Source of the DNA: Planctomycetaceae bacterium
GTDB taxonomy: Bacteria; Planctomycetota; Planctomycetia; Planctomycetales; Planctomycetaceae
Assembly (NCBI GenBank): GCA_015485495.1
Contig: WFTL01000179.1
Location: forward strand, 1-64,000
DNA length: 64,000 nucleotides
Direction: 5' to 3'
The notes beneath the pieces are model-generated. The model had not been told where the DNA came from. It saw nothing but the letters and a program-made list of their open reading frames with translations, and did no database searches. Both the position numbers and the translations under genes were made by a program. Shown here in pieces: positions 27,110 to 36,275 of the stretch (position 1 is its first letter; the number at the start of each line of letters is the position of its first letter).

Positions 27110-30100
27110 ATGACTGATGCAATCCGCAGAGTTTCCCACGGCCTGCTGATCGCGGGAATCTCCCTTCTGTGTCCGGACCGTCTGCCGGCAGATCCCATCC
27201 AGAAACCGGTCCGGCAGCCGGTCCGGACGCAGGTTCCCGCGGAACCTGCGGCGGAGCAGACTGTTTCCCCCGGTCCGGTTCCGGATGTTCCCGAATCGGC
27301 CGACGTCCGGCCCGTTCCGGATCCGATTTCCGCGGCTCCGAAAGACGTCCCGCCGATCGCGCAGCCCGTCGATTCCGACAGCCGGATCGTGGAACTGCCG
27401 TCGTATGCCCTGGACATCGATCTGGACCCGCAGCGCCGCCTGGTCCGCGTCCGTCAGCAGGTGCGCTGGACGAATCCCGGGACACAGCCCGTCCGGGAAC
27501 TCATCTTTCAGGTCATTCCCAACAACCGTCCGTCTCCTGAAACCATTGCCCTGGGAGAACGGATTCTGGAATCTCTGCGTGTCGATCCGAACACCGCACT
27601 GGACCGTCGGGGACGCCGGTTTCATCTGATCGGGGTGCGTCGTGGAGACCGCCGGCTCACGGCCGCCTTCGACGCACAGGAAGACACCCATCTGCACGTC
27701 CGTCTTCATGATCCGCTGCCGCCCGGTGCCGCGATCGAAGTGCAGATGGAATACCGCATTTCCATCCCGCCGGTGATGGGACGTCTGGGCCGCTGGCGCT
27801 GCGTGACCAGCCTGGTCAACTGGTATCCGGTTCTGGCCGCGTACCGCTGCGATTCCTGGCAGCCGGTTCCCTGGATCCCCTGGCATCAGCCGTTCTTCAA
27901 CGAAGCCGGAAACTACGATGTCACGCTGCGCGTTCCGCGCGACGAAATCGTGGTGACGGGTGGTCACGTCATCGAAGAACGCCTTCTGGACGACGGACGG
28001 AAACAGCTTTCCATTCAGGGACGCGGCCTGCGCGATTTCACCATCGTCAGCAGCCGGCGGTTTCGGGAATGGCGGTCCGAAGTGAACGGCATTCCGCTGC
28101 GGGTCGTGGCGTTTCCGGAACACGCGGCCCACGCCCGTCTGGCGATGACCACGGCGGCCGAATCCATTGCCACATACGAACAGTGGTTCGGGCGGTATCC
28201 GTACCGGGAATTCGAACTGGCGGAAAGCTATTTCGGCTGGAACGGCAATGAATCGTCCGGCGTCGTGATGATCGATGAACGCATCTTCGATGCGCCGCAG
28301 TACGCCGGACGTTATGTGGAACACCTGATCAGCCACGAAATCTGCCACCAGTGGTGGTATTCCGCCGTCGGCACGAACGGGTACGCCGAACCCTGGATGG
28401 ACGAAGGTCTGGTCCAGTGGTTCACCCGGGTCCGGATGGAAGACAAATACGGCCCCGATCCGCTGCTGCTGGATCTTCCGGACATCGGACACACGCAGCT
28501 TCCCAATATTCGCTATCGCACGCTGCTGCACAGCAGCTACGCCGCGTTCCGGCGCCGCGGCGAAACCGGCACCACAGGCGGCACGCTCGATGATATGCAG
28601 CACCTGCACAACCTGTTCGCTCTGGTCTACGATCGCGGTGCCCGCATCACGGGCATGATTCAGAACCGGATGGGCCGCACGAACTTCTTTGCCTTCATGA
28701 AGACGGTGTACGAAAAGTACCGCTTCCGCATCCTCACCATCGATCAGTTCCGGTGCGAACTCGAACAGTGGACCGGATGCAGCTGGGAACACTTTTTCCG
28801 AACCTGGCTGCGGACCGACGGACACACGGACTGGAAGGTGGAAGACGTCCGCGTCACCCGCAGCCGGTCCGGATCCGGCTGGCGGACGGAAGCCCGCATC
28901 AGCCAGCAGGGCCCGATTTCCGAACCGGTGTGCGTGGCCCTGTCGGAATCCCGCAGCGGACCGCCGTTTCGCTGTCTGCTGCTGCACGAAACGACAGACT
29001 ATCCGGACGTGACCATCCGACGACAGTCACCGACAGACTGGCTGGTGACCGTAGAAACGGACCGCAGACCGAAACAGCTCATCATCGATCCGCACCATCG
29101 CACGCTGGATGCCGACCGCCACAACAACACCTGGAAGAAACCGCACCGCATCCGCATCAGTTCCCTGTATTCCCCGGCAGACGAATCGGCCATGGTGCAG
29201 TCGGAATCGCACGACAGTCTCGTGGCCGGCTTCGGAATCGATTCGGACGCGCGGCCGGGATTCCGAGCCGCCCTCGCTTCGGCCGGCCGCTACACGATTT
29301 CTCCCTTCATCGCCTGGACGGCTGCGACAGCCACCAACAACGACGATCACCTGTCCGCCGGAATCGATGCGGTCGTGTACGGCATTCCGTCGGAACGCTG
29401 GGAACTGCGGGCCCGTTATGAACATGCCCTGCTGTCCACTCTGGCCAACGACCCGGGGCATCAGGCCCGCTTCGCGCTGCGCCGCATCTTTCAGTACACC
29501 ACCAGCCTGATGTATCCCAATCTGAGTTACCTGGAACTGTACACCCGCATGGGAGACAATTTTTTTCCGGACCGCGACACGACCATCCCCGCCAGTCCGC
29601 TCATCCAGGACTACCGCGACGTGCGGGCCGCCGGAATCGCCTTCCATCTGGACAGCCAGATGCCGTACTGGAATCCGGAACGCGGTTTCCGCCTGGACGC
29701 GAACTACGAACACGGATTCACGGCCTTCAGCCGCGGCGTGACCTACGATCGCCTCACCGGTCAGCTCAGCACCGTTCGAAAGATCCCACACGGTCCCGAC
29801 TGGCTGCAGCAGACCCGTCTGGCCGGACGTGTCTCCGGAGGATACGGATGGGACAGCAACGGCCAGCACTTCCGTTTCGGAGGTCCCGGGCGGTTTCGCG
29901 GCGTTCCGGCCACGGACGTGGAAGGCAATGCCTTCTGGGTCAGTTCGGTCGAATGGCGATTTCCGCTCACCGGAGAACTCGACCTGGAAGTGCTGGACAA
30001 CACCGCTTCCCTGCATTCGATCGACGGATCCCTGTTTTATGACGTGGGGCAGTCCTTCCTGTTCGATGCCCCGCAGGGTCCGGTCGATCATGCGGTGGGT

Positions 30101-30226
30101 GCCGGAATGTACCTGCAGGTTCCTGTTCTGAGTTTCGTGGAACGCCTGACGATTCGCTTCGAATACGGCTATTCGCTGGTGAACCGCACGAGTGCCTTCT
30201 GGTTTGGACTGTACCGGGCCTTCTGA
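27110..30226 (+). CDS. M1-type metallopeptidase fused to Omp85-like outer-membrane barrel
   Basis: 1038 residues from this ATG, chosen because it starts a good signal peptide (RRVSHGLLIAGISLLC). A Pro-rich linker follows (about 35-85). A gluzincin peptidase domain then carries HEICH (409-413) with DEG 18 residues after the second His (E432), exactly HExxH-18-E of family M1, plus a NESSG segment at the place of GxMEN. The C-terminal third (about 680-1038) is different: alternating beta strands, the GGPGRFRGVP element followed by SVEWRFPL like the RGY/F loop of Omp85/BamA barrels, and a terminal Phe. Together these suggest a surface-anchored or self-inserted aminopeptidase. Confidence 0.85.
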   Translation: MTDAIRRVSHGLLIAGISLLCPDRLPADPIQKPVRQPVRTQVPAEPAAEQTVSPGPVPDVPESADVRPVPDPISAAPKDVPPIAQPVDSDSRIVELPSYALDIDLDPQRRLVRVRQQVRWTNPGTQPVRELIFQVIPNNRPSPETIALGERILESLRVDPNTALDRRGRRFHLIGVRRGDRRLTAAFDAQEDTHLHVRLHDPLPPGAAIEVQMEYRISIPPVMGRLGRWRCVTSLVNWYPVLAAYRCDSWQPVPWIPWHQPFFNEAGNYDVTLRVPRDEIVVTGGHVIEERLLDDGRKQLSIQGRGLRDFTIVSSRRFREWRSEVNGIPLRVVAFPEHAAHARLAMTTAAESIATYEQWFGRYPYREFELAESYFGWNGNESSGVVMIDERIFDAPQYAGRYVEHLISHEICHQWWYSAVGTNGYAEPWMDEGLVQWFTRVRMEDKYGPDPLLLDLPDIGHTQLPNIRYRTLLHSSYAAFRRRGETGTTGGTLDDMQHLHNLFALVYDRGARITGMIQNRMGRTNFFAFMKTVYEKYRFRILTIDQFRCELEQWTGCSWEHFFRTWLRTDGHTDWKVEDVRVTRSRSGSGWRTEARISQQGPISEPVCVALSESRSGPPFRCLLLHETTDYPDVTIRRQSPTDWLVTVETDRRPKQLIIDPHHRTLDADRHNNTWKKPHRIRISSLYSPADESAMVQSESHDSLVAGFGIDSDARPGFRAALASAGRYTISPFIAWTAATATNNDDHLSAGIDAVVYGIPSERWELRARYEHALLSTLANDPGHQARFALRRIFQYTTSLMYPNLSYLELYTRMGDNFFPDRDTTIPASPLIQDYRDVRAAGIAFHLDSQMPYWNPERGFRLDANYEHGFTAFSRGVTYDRLTGQLSTVRKIPHGPDWLQQTRLAGRVSGGYGWDSNGQHFRFGGPGRFRGVPATDVEGNAFWVSSVEWRFPLTGELDLEVLDNTASLHSIDGSLFYDVGQSFLFDAPQGPVDHAVGAGMYLQVPVLSFVERLTIRFEYGYSLVNRTSAFWFGLYRAF

Positions 30227-30274
30227 AGGATCACCGGCATCTGCGCCCGGACGGCCGTCGGCTGCTGCACGAAT

Positions 30275-30805
30275 CTACAGCCACAGACTCACCGCCTGAA
30301 CGACGAAAATCGCGGCGCCGATGATGATCTTGATGGTCATCCCCAGCAATCGGCCCGTCATGGCCGCCCGTCCGATCCGGTCCCGCTGGCCGGGATGACG
30401 TCCGGCCCAGGCTTCTCCCAGCCACGCTCCGGCGTACGCCCCTGCGGCCGCTCCGGCCACGGCACCGACGACCGTCCCGATGACCGGAACGGGAATCGCG
30501 AAGGTCCCGGCCACGCTCAGGACGAACGAAGCGATCAGAGACAGCAGCATGCTGCGCCGCGTCGCACCGGCGCGTCCGGCGGTGGCACTGCCGGCGGCCA
30601 GTTCGACGATTTCTCCCACAGCCGCCAGAACGGCACAGACCAGCAGGGTCGACCAGTCCGGGCCGGACTCCGGATGCCCGACCGCCAGGAGAAACAGACA
30701 CAGGGAGGCCACCATCATCCAGTTGCCCGGCAGCAGCAGCAGATTTGCCGCCATCGCGGCCGCATTGACGACGACCAGAACAACAGCCGCAGCCCAGTAC
30801 GTCAT
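30275..30805 (-). CDS. DUF456 family membrane protein
   Basis: 176 residues with four or five hydrophobic segments and the DUF456 hallmarks: LLLPGNWMMV near residue 25 and the Gly/Ala-rich IPVPVIGTVVGAVAGAAAGAYAGAWLGE stretch. The ATG at 30805 has AAAGGA eight bases upstream, and other starts lack it. The family function is unknown. It converges on the M1/barrel gene with 48 bases between. Confidence 0.8.
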   Translation of the reverse strand: MTYWAAAVVLVVVNAAAMAANLLLLPGNWMMVASLCLFLLAVGHPESGPDWSTLLVCAVLAAVGEIVELAAGSATAGRAGATRRSMLLSLIASFVLSVAGTFAIPVPVIGTVVGAVAGAAAGAYAGAWLGEAWAGRHPGQRDRIGRAAMTGRLLGMTIKIIIGAAIFVVQAVSLWL

Positions 30806-31252
30806 GAGAACCATCCTTTCAGACCGCCATCCGCTCGGTTCCCGGCACCGGCAGAATCGGCGGAAGTACGGAACAGACGACGGAATGGACAGCCGCCCCG
30901 ATCCGGACGGACGATTCGGGGCGGAGACCACTCTGAATCTTTTTCCGTTCTTTTGTCCGGTTCCGGCAGATCCGGGCCCGGCAGCACCGCAATTTCCGCT
31001 GATTTTTCTGCCACAAAAGACCTATTGACCCATTCTGCAGGTTCTTCTACTTTCCGCCCGTCCGATGCGTTCCGGCATCGGTTCTCCCTTCAACTCTCTC
31101 TCCTCTTGCAACGGCCGCACACGGTCCCGTCCGGGACCGGACTTCCTTCGGCCTTTCGTCCGCGGGAAGCCCCGGCTCGTTCATTTCAACTCTCAGTTCT
31201 CGTTGTCGGCCTGGTCTCAGGACACCCACGGCGGCAGCATGGAGGCACTCTG
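30806..31252. other. Intergenic region with a promoter
   Basis: About 450 bases between the divergent DUF456 and small-lipoprotein genes. The right part holds the sigma70-like promoter at 31025-31053 and a long leader. No coding frame was recognised. Confidence 0.5.
31025..31053 (+). promoter_or_regulatory. Sigma70-like promoter for small lipoprotein gene
   Basis: TTGACC, a 17-base spacer, then TACTTT: a good match to the housekeeping -35/-10 consensus. It implies a 5' leader of about 190 bases before the ATG at 31253. Confidence 0.55.
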
Positions 31253-31501
31253 ATGAAGCGTTTCATGATGGTCTGTTCTGGTCTGCTGCTGATGACATGC
31301 ATGACCGGCTGCTGCCTGTTCGGCCACGGATGCGGTTATGGAGCCGCTTACCCCTACGGTGGCGCTGCAGGCGGATGTGCCAGCGGAGCCTGCGGTGCGG
31401 CAGCACCCGGCTATCCGACAGCTTTCAATGGTGGTTATCCGCAGGCTGCCTATGCTCCGGGAACCACAACAGCCCTGGTGGAGCCTCTGCCCACATTCTA
31501 A
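31253..31501 (+). CDS. Tiny Gly/Cys/Ala-rich lipoprotein
   Basis: 82 residues. A basic start (MKRF), a hydrophobic run and the lipobox MTGC put the lipid Cys near residue 19. The mature peptide is mainly Gly, Ala, Tyr, Pro and four to five extra Cys (CCLFGHGCGYG, GGCASGACG). GGAGG lies eight bases ahead of the ATG. It has its own promoter and a strong terminator, so it is a monocistron that may be highly expressed. Function is unknown, and it looks like a small envelope or spore-coat-like structural peptide. Confidence 0.75.
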   Translation: MKRFMMVCSGLLLMTCMTGCCLFGHGCGYGAAYPYGGAAGGCASGACGAAAPGYPTAFNGGYPQAAYAPGTTTALVEPLPTF

Positions 31502-31964
31502 ACGGGACACCACGGAATTCCCCGCTGCCCGCTTCACAGGGGCACCTGTTCCTTCCGGATTCTTCCGGTCTGCGCCGGGACGTGCCGGGGACGACCGCCG
31601 GAATGCCCCGTCTTTTCCGATTCGCCGCTTCACAGCACCGAACGTCCTGATGGACATTCGGTGCTGTTTCCGTGCGGAATCCCCGTTCGCAGCGACCGGA
31701 ATTCGCTCCCGATCATTTGTATCCGGCGCCGGAAGCCGGTAAATTGCCTCGTTTCGAAATTCCGGCCGATGCCCGACTGCCGAACGTTGCCGATTGCCCC
31801 GGGTCAGCGGCCCGAACCATCTGCGGATGTGATCTGCAGGTTGTCCGCGTTGTCCGCACCGTTTCGACGAGCGGTCCGGCCCGGCGACGGCCGGTTCATC
31901 GTTCCGGCAGATCGTCACAGCCGGCCCTCCCGTTCGTCAAACCGCTCAGCAAGGAACCAGGCCC
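31502..31964. other. Intergenic region with terminator
   Basis: Contains the terminator at 31633-31670 and, to the right, the presumed promoter of the TPR gene. No gene is seen. Confidence 0.45.
31633..31670 (+). terminator. Strong factor-independent terminator
   Basis: CAGCACCGAA pairs with TTCGGTGCTG (10 bp), extended inward by GTCC/GGAC around a TGAT loop, and followed by TTTC. It lies 130 bases after the tiny lipoprotein stop. Confidence 0.85.
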
Positions 31965-33284
31965 GTGTCCGTTGTGAACTCCGTGAACATCGCCGAACTG
32001 CTGCAGGGCAGTGGAAATCTGAGTCCGGAGACTGTTGAGGAACTGCTCAGCGCAGCAGGCGGTCCGCAGGCGGGTGATGTCCGACAGGCAGTCACGGAAG
32101 TCAGCCGCAGTGCGGGAGACAATCCGCCCGAATCCGTGCGGGCCCGGCTGGGGGTGGCCAGTTTTCTGCTGGCCCGGCACGAAGACGCCGACCGCTGGCT
32201 GAGCGGCGTGAAGAAGGACCCGCTGGCCATCTATTATCACGCCTGTGCTCTGTCGTCTCTGGAACGGCACGAAGAAGCCGCGGAACGATTCGAACAGGCC
32301 GGCAAAGCCGGTTATGACCCGATCGACGCCACCCTCCGGCAGGCCGGCTGCCTGCGGGCCACCGGCCGCATCGATGAAGCCGAACAAATGCTCCGCAGCG
32401 TCGCCGCATCAGCGGCCAGCCGCGCGGAATACTCCTTCCAGATGGGCTGCATCTGGGCCGATCGAGGCGATTCGCTCACGGCCGTGGAATACTTCGAACG
32501 AGCGGTCGATATGGACCCCCATCATTCCCGCGCCCTGTTCTGGCTGGCAGCCGAAAACTCTCTGCGCGGCAACGATGAAGAAGCCATTCAGCTTTACGAA
32601 CGCAGCCTGTCCCGACCGCCGTATTTCGTGGGCGCCCTGCTGAATCTGGGACTGCTGTACGAAGATCATGAGCGTTATCAGACGGCCGCGTTCTGTTTCC
32701 AGCGGGTTCTGGATTACGACCCGAATAACGAGCGAGCCCGCCTGTATCTGAAGGACATCGAAGCGACGCACAACATGCATGTGAATGAGGAGCAGGCGCG
32801 GCAGGAAGCCCGCATGAAGCAGCTTCTCAGTCGCCCCGTGACCGATTTCGAACTGTCCGTGCGCAGCCGCAACTGTCTGTCCGCCATGAACATCAACACG
32901 CTGGGCGACCTGACGGAAATCAGCGAACAGGAACTGCTGGCCGGCAAGAATTTCGGCGAAACATCGCTCATGGAAATCCGCGAACTGCTGGCCGCTCACG
33001 ATCTGACCATCGGACAGAACCTGCATAAGGTTCATTCCCGAGACACCTTTGCAGATCAGAATCTGTCTCCCGAAGAACAGGCCCTGCTCAATCGTCCCAT
33101 CAGCGATCTGAATCTGTCCGTGCGGTCCCGCAAGTGCATGACGCGGCTGTCCATTCAGACCATCGGTCAGCTCATCCAGCGAACGCCCGATGAACTGCTC
33201 GCCAGCCGCAACTTCGGCGTGACGTCGCTGAACGAAATCCGGTCCAAACTGGCAGAACTGGGTCTGAAACTGCGCAACGACTGA
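31965..33284 (+). CDS. TPR protein with two RNA-polymerase alpha C-terminal-like domains
   Basis: 439 residues. TPR-type helices fill about 40-270 (for example AEYSFQMGCIWADRGDSLTAVEYFERAVDMDP). Two copies of an alpha-CTD-like domain follow at about 285-350 and 372-439. Each begins L-x-RP-(I/V)-x-D-x-x-LSVRSR-C, then L-x-x-(L/I)-x-x-x-x-x-(E/D)-L-L-A and NFG-x-TSL-x-EI, as in the DNA- and UP-element-binding CTD of RpoA. The GTG start follows AAGGA. It is not a polymerase subunit since the assembly NTD is missing. It may dock to promoters or transcription factors. Confidence 0.85.
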   Translation: MSVVNSVNIAELLQGSGNLSPETVEELLSAAGGPQAGDVRQAVTEVSRSAGDNPPESVRARLGVASFLLARHEDADRWLSGVKKDPLAIYYHACALSSLERHEEAAERFEQAGKAGYDPIDATLRQAGCLRATGRIDEAEQMLRSVAASAASRAEYSFQMGCIWADRGDSLTAVEYFERAVDMDPHHSRALFWLAAENSLRGNDEEAIQLYERSLSRPPYFVGALLNLGLLYEDHERYQTAAFCFQRVLDYDPNNERARLYLKDIEATHNMHVNEEQARQEARMKQLLSRPVTDFELSVRSRNCLSAMNINTLGDLTEISEQELLAGKNFGETSLMEIRELLAAHDLTIGQNLHKVHSRDTFADQNLSPEEQALLNRPISDLNLSVRSRKCMTRLSIQTIGQLIQRTPDELLASRNFGVTSLNEIRSKLAELGLKLRND

Positions 33285-33345
33285 CAGACGGCCGCACCGG
33301 CCGTCACGGTCTCCGAACGGCCAAAACCGAACAACGGTCCCCGAC

Positions 33346-33417
33346 AACCCGGTGGTGTAATTGGTAGCACAACAGATTTTGGTTCTGTTAGTTCAGGTTC
33401 GAGTCCTGGCCGGGTTA
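33346..33417 (+). tRNA. tRNA-Gln (anticodon TTG)
   Basis: Acceptor AACCCGG (33346-33352) pairs with CCGGGTT (33410-33416). The D-arm is GTG...CAC. Anticodon stem ACAGA/TCTGT encloses the loop TTTTGGT with anticodon TTG, and the T-arm is CAGG-TTCGAGT-CCTG. The discriminator is A, and CCA is not encoded. It reads CAA/CAG. Confidence 0.93.
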
Positions 33418-33440
33418 TCTGCACGACAGCAGGTGATCGC

Positions 33441-33761
33441 ATGACATTCGAAGAACTTCGCAGAGCCAACCGGGCCCGCCATGAAGAATGGGCCCGCGGC
33501 ACAGATGTGTCCCTGGCGTTCCGCGGACTGGAACTGGCCGGCGAAGCCGGTGAAGCCTGCAACGAACTGAAGAAGCTGGAACGAACCCGCATGGGCATGG
33601 TGGGCGGCCGCGATGATCTGCAGGGCATCACGGAAGAACTGGCCGACATCATCGTCTGTGCCGATCTGATCGCTATGGATCTGGGCATCGATCTGGAAGC
33701 AGCCGTCCAGAAGAAGTTCAACAGCACGTCGGAAAAATACGGTCTGACGACCCGCCTGTGA
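33441..33761 (+). CDS. MazG-like nucleotide pyrophosphohydrolase
   Basis: 106 residues, all helical. The two acidic metal-binding motifs of the MazG/all-alpha NTP pyrophosphatase family are ELAGEAGEACNE and EELADIIVCADLIA. The small single-domain size fits house-cleaning NTPases that hydrolyse non-canonical dNTPs. It begins 24 bases after the tRNA-Gln gene on the same strand and may be read through from it. Confidence 0.85.
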   Translation: MTFEELRRANRARHEEWARGTDVSLAFRGLELAGEAGEACNELKKLERTRMGMVGGRDDLQGITEELADIIVCADLIAMDLGIDLEAAVQKKFNSTSEKYGLTTRL

Positions 33762-34009
33762 GGCGACTGCCGGGCCGCTTTGGGTATCCCGGCGATGCCC
33801 GAATCGAATACGCCCCGGCCGCGTTGACTGGACATATCGGACGGAACCGGCCGCATCCGGACCGGAGAAACGGCCGGCCCGTCCTCCTGCCCGCGCGGCC
33901 GGATCACAGAATTTCACCGCGTTCCGGATCACTTTCTTCCATTTTGCGTGTAAGAAATCGGTGTCCGAAGAGTGTATCACTGCAGAAATACTGTCAGTGA
34001 AAGAACGGC

Positions 34010-34636
34010 ATGGCCAACGGACCGACAACCCGCCACAGCCTCATTCTGCGCCTGCGCAACCGCGACGACCTGGAAGCCTGGCAGCAGTTTGCGGAAACCT
34101 ATCAGCCGCTGCTGTACAGCTTTGCGATTCGCCGCGGATTCCAGCATTCTGACGCGGTCGACATCGTCCAGGAAGTGCTGTTGAGAGTGGCGGGGGCCGT
34201 GGACCGCTGGGATCCGCACGAACAGCGTGGTTCCTTCCGATCCTGGCTGTACCAGATCGCCCGCAACTTCATGATCAGCCTGCTGAAACAGCGTATCCGG
34301 CGTCCGGATATCGCGGGAACCGGTTCGGTTGTCGAAGACGCTCCCGATGACGGTGCTGTCGATCCGGCTCTGGAAGACGAATTCGACCGGGCCATGCAGC
34401 GGGAAATCTACCAGTGGGCTGCCCGTCGGGTTCAGGCGGCCTGCAGCCGGACCACCTGGCTGGCGTTTTATCGAACCGCCGTGGAAGGCCGGTCCCCGGC
34501 AGCCGTCGCCGAAGAACTGGGTCTGTCACCGGGCAGCGTGTACGTGGCCCGCAGCCGGATCATCCGACGCCTGCAGGCCGAAGTCGCCAAAGTTCCGGAA
34601 GGAAGGACAGCCGGGAGGACCTGTCATGGGACATGA
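34010..34636 (+). CDS. ECF-type RNA polymerase sigma factor
   Basis: 208 residues. Region 2 is about 25-95 (FAIRRGFQHSDAVDIVQEVLLRV, then RGSFRSWLYQIARNFMISLLK). Region 4 is about 145-195 with AVAEELGLSPGSVYVARSRIIRRL as the helix-turn-helix. No region 3 or 1.1 is present. The stop overlaps the start of the next gene by 11 bases. That gene encodes a zinc-finger/kinase membrane protein, a plausible dedicated regulator of this sigma factor. Confidence 0.9.
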   Translation: MANGPTTRHSLILRLRNRDDLEAWQQFAETYQPLLYSFAIRRGFQHSDAVDIVQEVLLRVAGAVDRWDPHEQRGSFRSWLYQIARNFMISLLKQRIRRPDIAGTGSVVEDAPDDGAVDPALEDEFDRAMQREIYQWAARRVQAACSRTTWLAFYRTAVEGRSPAAVAEELGLSPGSVYVARSRIIRRLQAEVAKVPEGRTAGRTCHGT

Positions 34637-36257
34637 GTTCTGCCGCCCGGAATATCTCGACGCCATCCTGCAGGACCGGTGCGAACAGGAAACCTTCGCA
34701 GCAGCCGTCGATCATCTGTCGAACTGCCGGATGTGCTGTCGCCGTCTGGAACAGCGTGCGGCCGATGCTGCCGTCTGGAACAGCGTGCGGGAACACCTGA
34801 GTGCACCGGAGATCGAAGTTCCCGACAGTCTGCCGCCGGTGAGCACGCTGATCACCGGCACCCTGCAGACAGCCGAAGCGCCTTCCGCACAGGACATCCG
34901 GGCATTTCTGTCCCCGCCCCGACACCCGGAATTTGCCGGCCGCATCGGCAGCTACGATATCGAACGGGAAATCGGCCGCGGCGGCATGGGCATCGTACTG
35001 AAAGGATTCGACAGCGAACTGAACCGTCCGGTGGCCGTCAAACTGCTGGCACCGCATCTGGCCAGCAGCGCCACGGCACGCCGCCGTTTCATCCGGGAAG
35101 CCCGGGCCGCCGCCGCCGTTGTCCATGAAAATGTTGTGGCGATTCACGGCATCCAGACGGATGGTCCGCTGCCGGCCATCGTGATGCCGTTCATCAGCGG
35201 CCGGTCGCTGCAGCAGCAGATCGACCAGCACGGTCCGCTGGATGCTGTCGACGTCGTTCGCATCGGAATTCAGATTGCATCCGGTCTGGCCGCCGCTCAC
35301 GACCAGGGCCTCGTGCACCGCGACATCAAACCGGCCAACATCATGCTGGAACACGGTCTGTCGCGTGTGCAGATCATGGATTTCGGACTCGCCCGGGCAG
35401 CCGACGATGCGGAAATCACCCGCAGCGGCATGATCACCGGAACTCCTGCATTCATGTCGCCCGAACAGGCGCTGGGCGACAGCATCGATCATCGGTCCGA
35501 CCAGTTCAGTCTGGGATCCGTTCTGTATTTCGCAGTCAGCGGGTGCCTGCCGTTTCATGCGTCGACCCCCATGGGAGTTCTGCAGCAGATCTGCCATGGA
35601 CGCCCCCGCCGCCTGCGCGACATCGATCCTCAGATTCCCGCACCGGTGAAGGCGGTCATCGAAAAACTGATGGCCCGCAGTCCGGATGACCGTTTCCCGG
35701 ACGCCGCCGCCGTCCGCGACTGGCTGACCGCCTGTCTGGCCCATCTGCAGAATCCGGACACGGCAGAACCGCCGCCGAAACTGCGCCGCCACCGATCCGC
35801 TGCGCCGGCATTCCGGCTGGTCGCCGCCCTGACGGCCGTCCTGGCCGCCATCAGTCTGACTGTCGGCATCGCCGCGTGGAACATCCGTACGAAGACCGAT
35901 TCCGTCTCCGCATCGTCCGTCAATGCGGCTGCGGACGGCCCGACCACCCGCATTCCGGATTCACTCGTGTCGGCCGCCGTGATCGATGAAGAAATCCGGT
36001 CCGTTCGGAGCGATCTGGAACGGCTGGAACAGGCCGTCCAGCCAGTTTTGTCGGCCGGGATCACCGCCGAAATCGATGACCTGCCCCGGCTGACTCTGGA
36101 AGTGCTGGCTCTGGAACAGAAGTACGCAGAAGACGGAACGGACCCGATTTCCGAAATCACAGACACCGACACATGGACGTCTGCCCTGCAGCGTCTGGAG
36201 AAACAGCTGGATTCCCTGGAATCCGGCCCGGCATCCGGTCCCGTTTTTCGACAGTAA
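34626..36257 (+). CDS. Zinc-finger / Ser-Thr kinase transmembrane protein, probable anti-sigma regulator
   Basis: 543 residues. An N-terminal HxxxCxxC anti-sigma-type zinc finger (H30, C34, C37 in DHLSNCRMCCRRLE) precedes a Hanks-type kinase with G-loop IGRGGMGIVLKG, K139, HRDIKPAN (D233), DFG (252-254) and APE-like SPE. One membrane segment (about 396-418) and an extracytoplasmic helical tail rich in Glu/Leu follow. The ATG at 34626 follows GGGAGG and overlaps the sigma gene. Zinc finger, kinase and sigma neighbour together suggest phosphorylation-dependent control of the sigma factor. That role is inference. Confidence 0.88.
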   Translation: MGHEFCRPEYLDAILQDRCEQETFAAAVDHLSNCRMCCRRLEQRAADAAVWNSVREHLSAPEIEVPDSLPPVSTLITGTLQTAEAPSAQDIRAFLSPPRHPEFAGRIGSYDIEREIGRGGMGIVLKGFDSELNRPVAVKLLAPHLASSATARRRFIREARAAAAVVHENVVAIHGIQTDGPLPAIVMPFISGRSLQQQIDQHGPLDAVDVVRIGIQIASGLAAAHDQGLVHRDIKPANIMLEHGLSRVQIMDFGLARAADDAEITRSGMITGTPAFMSPEQALGDSIDHRSDQFSLGSVLYFAVSGCLPFHASTPMGVLQQICHGRPRRLRDIDPQIPAPVKAVIEKLMARSPDDRFPDAAAVRDWLTACLAHLQNPDTAEPPPKLRRHRSAAPAFRLVAALTAVLAAISLTVGIAAWNIRTKTDSVSASSVNAAADGPTTRIPDSLVSAAVIDEEIRSVRSDLERLEQAVQPVLSAGITAEIDDLPRLTLEVLALEQKYAEDGTDPISEITDTDTWTSALQRLEKQLDSLESGPASGPVFRQ

Positions 36258-36275
36258 CCAAGAAAGGAACCCGTT

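Noticed and set aside
27008-28987. 659-codon open frame on the minus strand
   Set aside because: It is antisense to the M1/barrel gene. The plus-strand protein has the catalytic motifs and this one has none.
33346-33417. Integrated element at the tRNA-Gln gene
   Set aside because: No integrase and no direct repeat of the tRNA 3' end were found near it. The genes that follow look like core genome.
33978-33999. CACTG...CAGTG palindrome before the ECF sigma gene
   Set aside because: The arms are only 5 bp with a 12-base centre. It could be an operator, but there is no second copy to support it.
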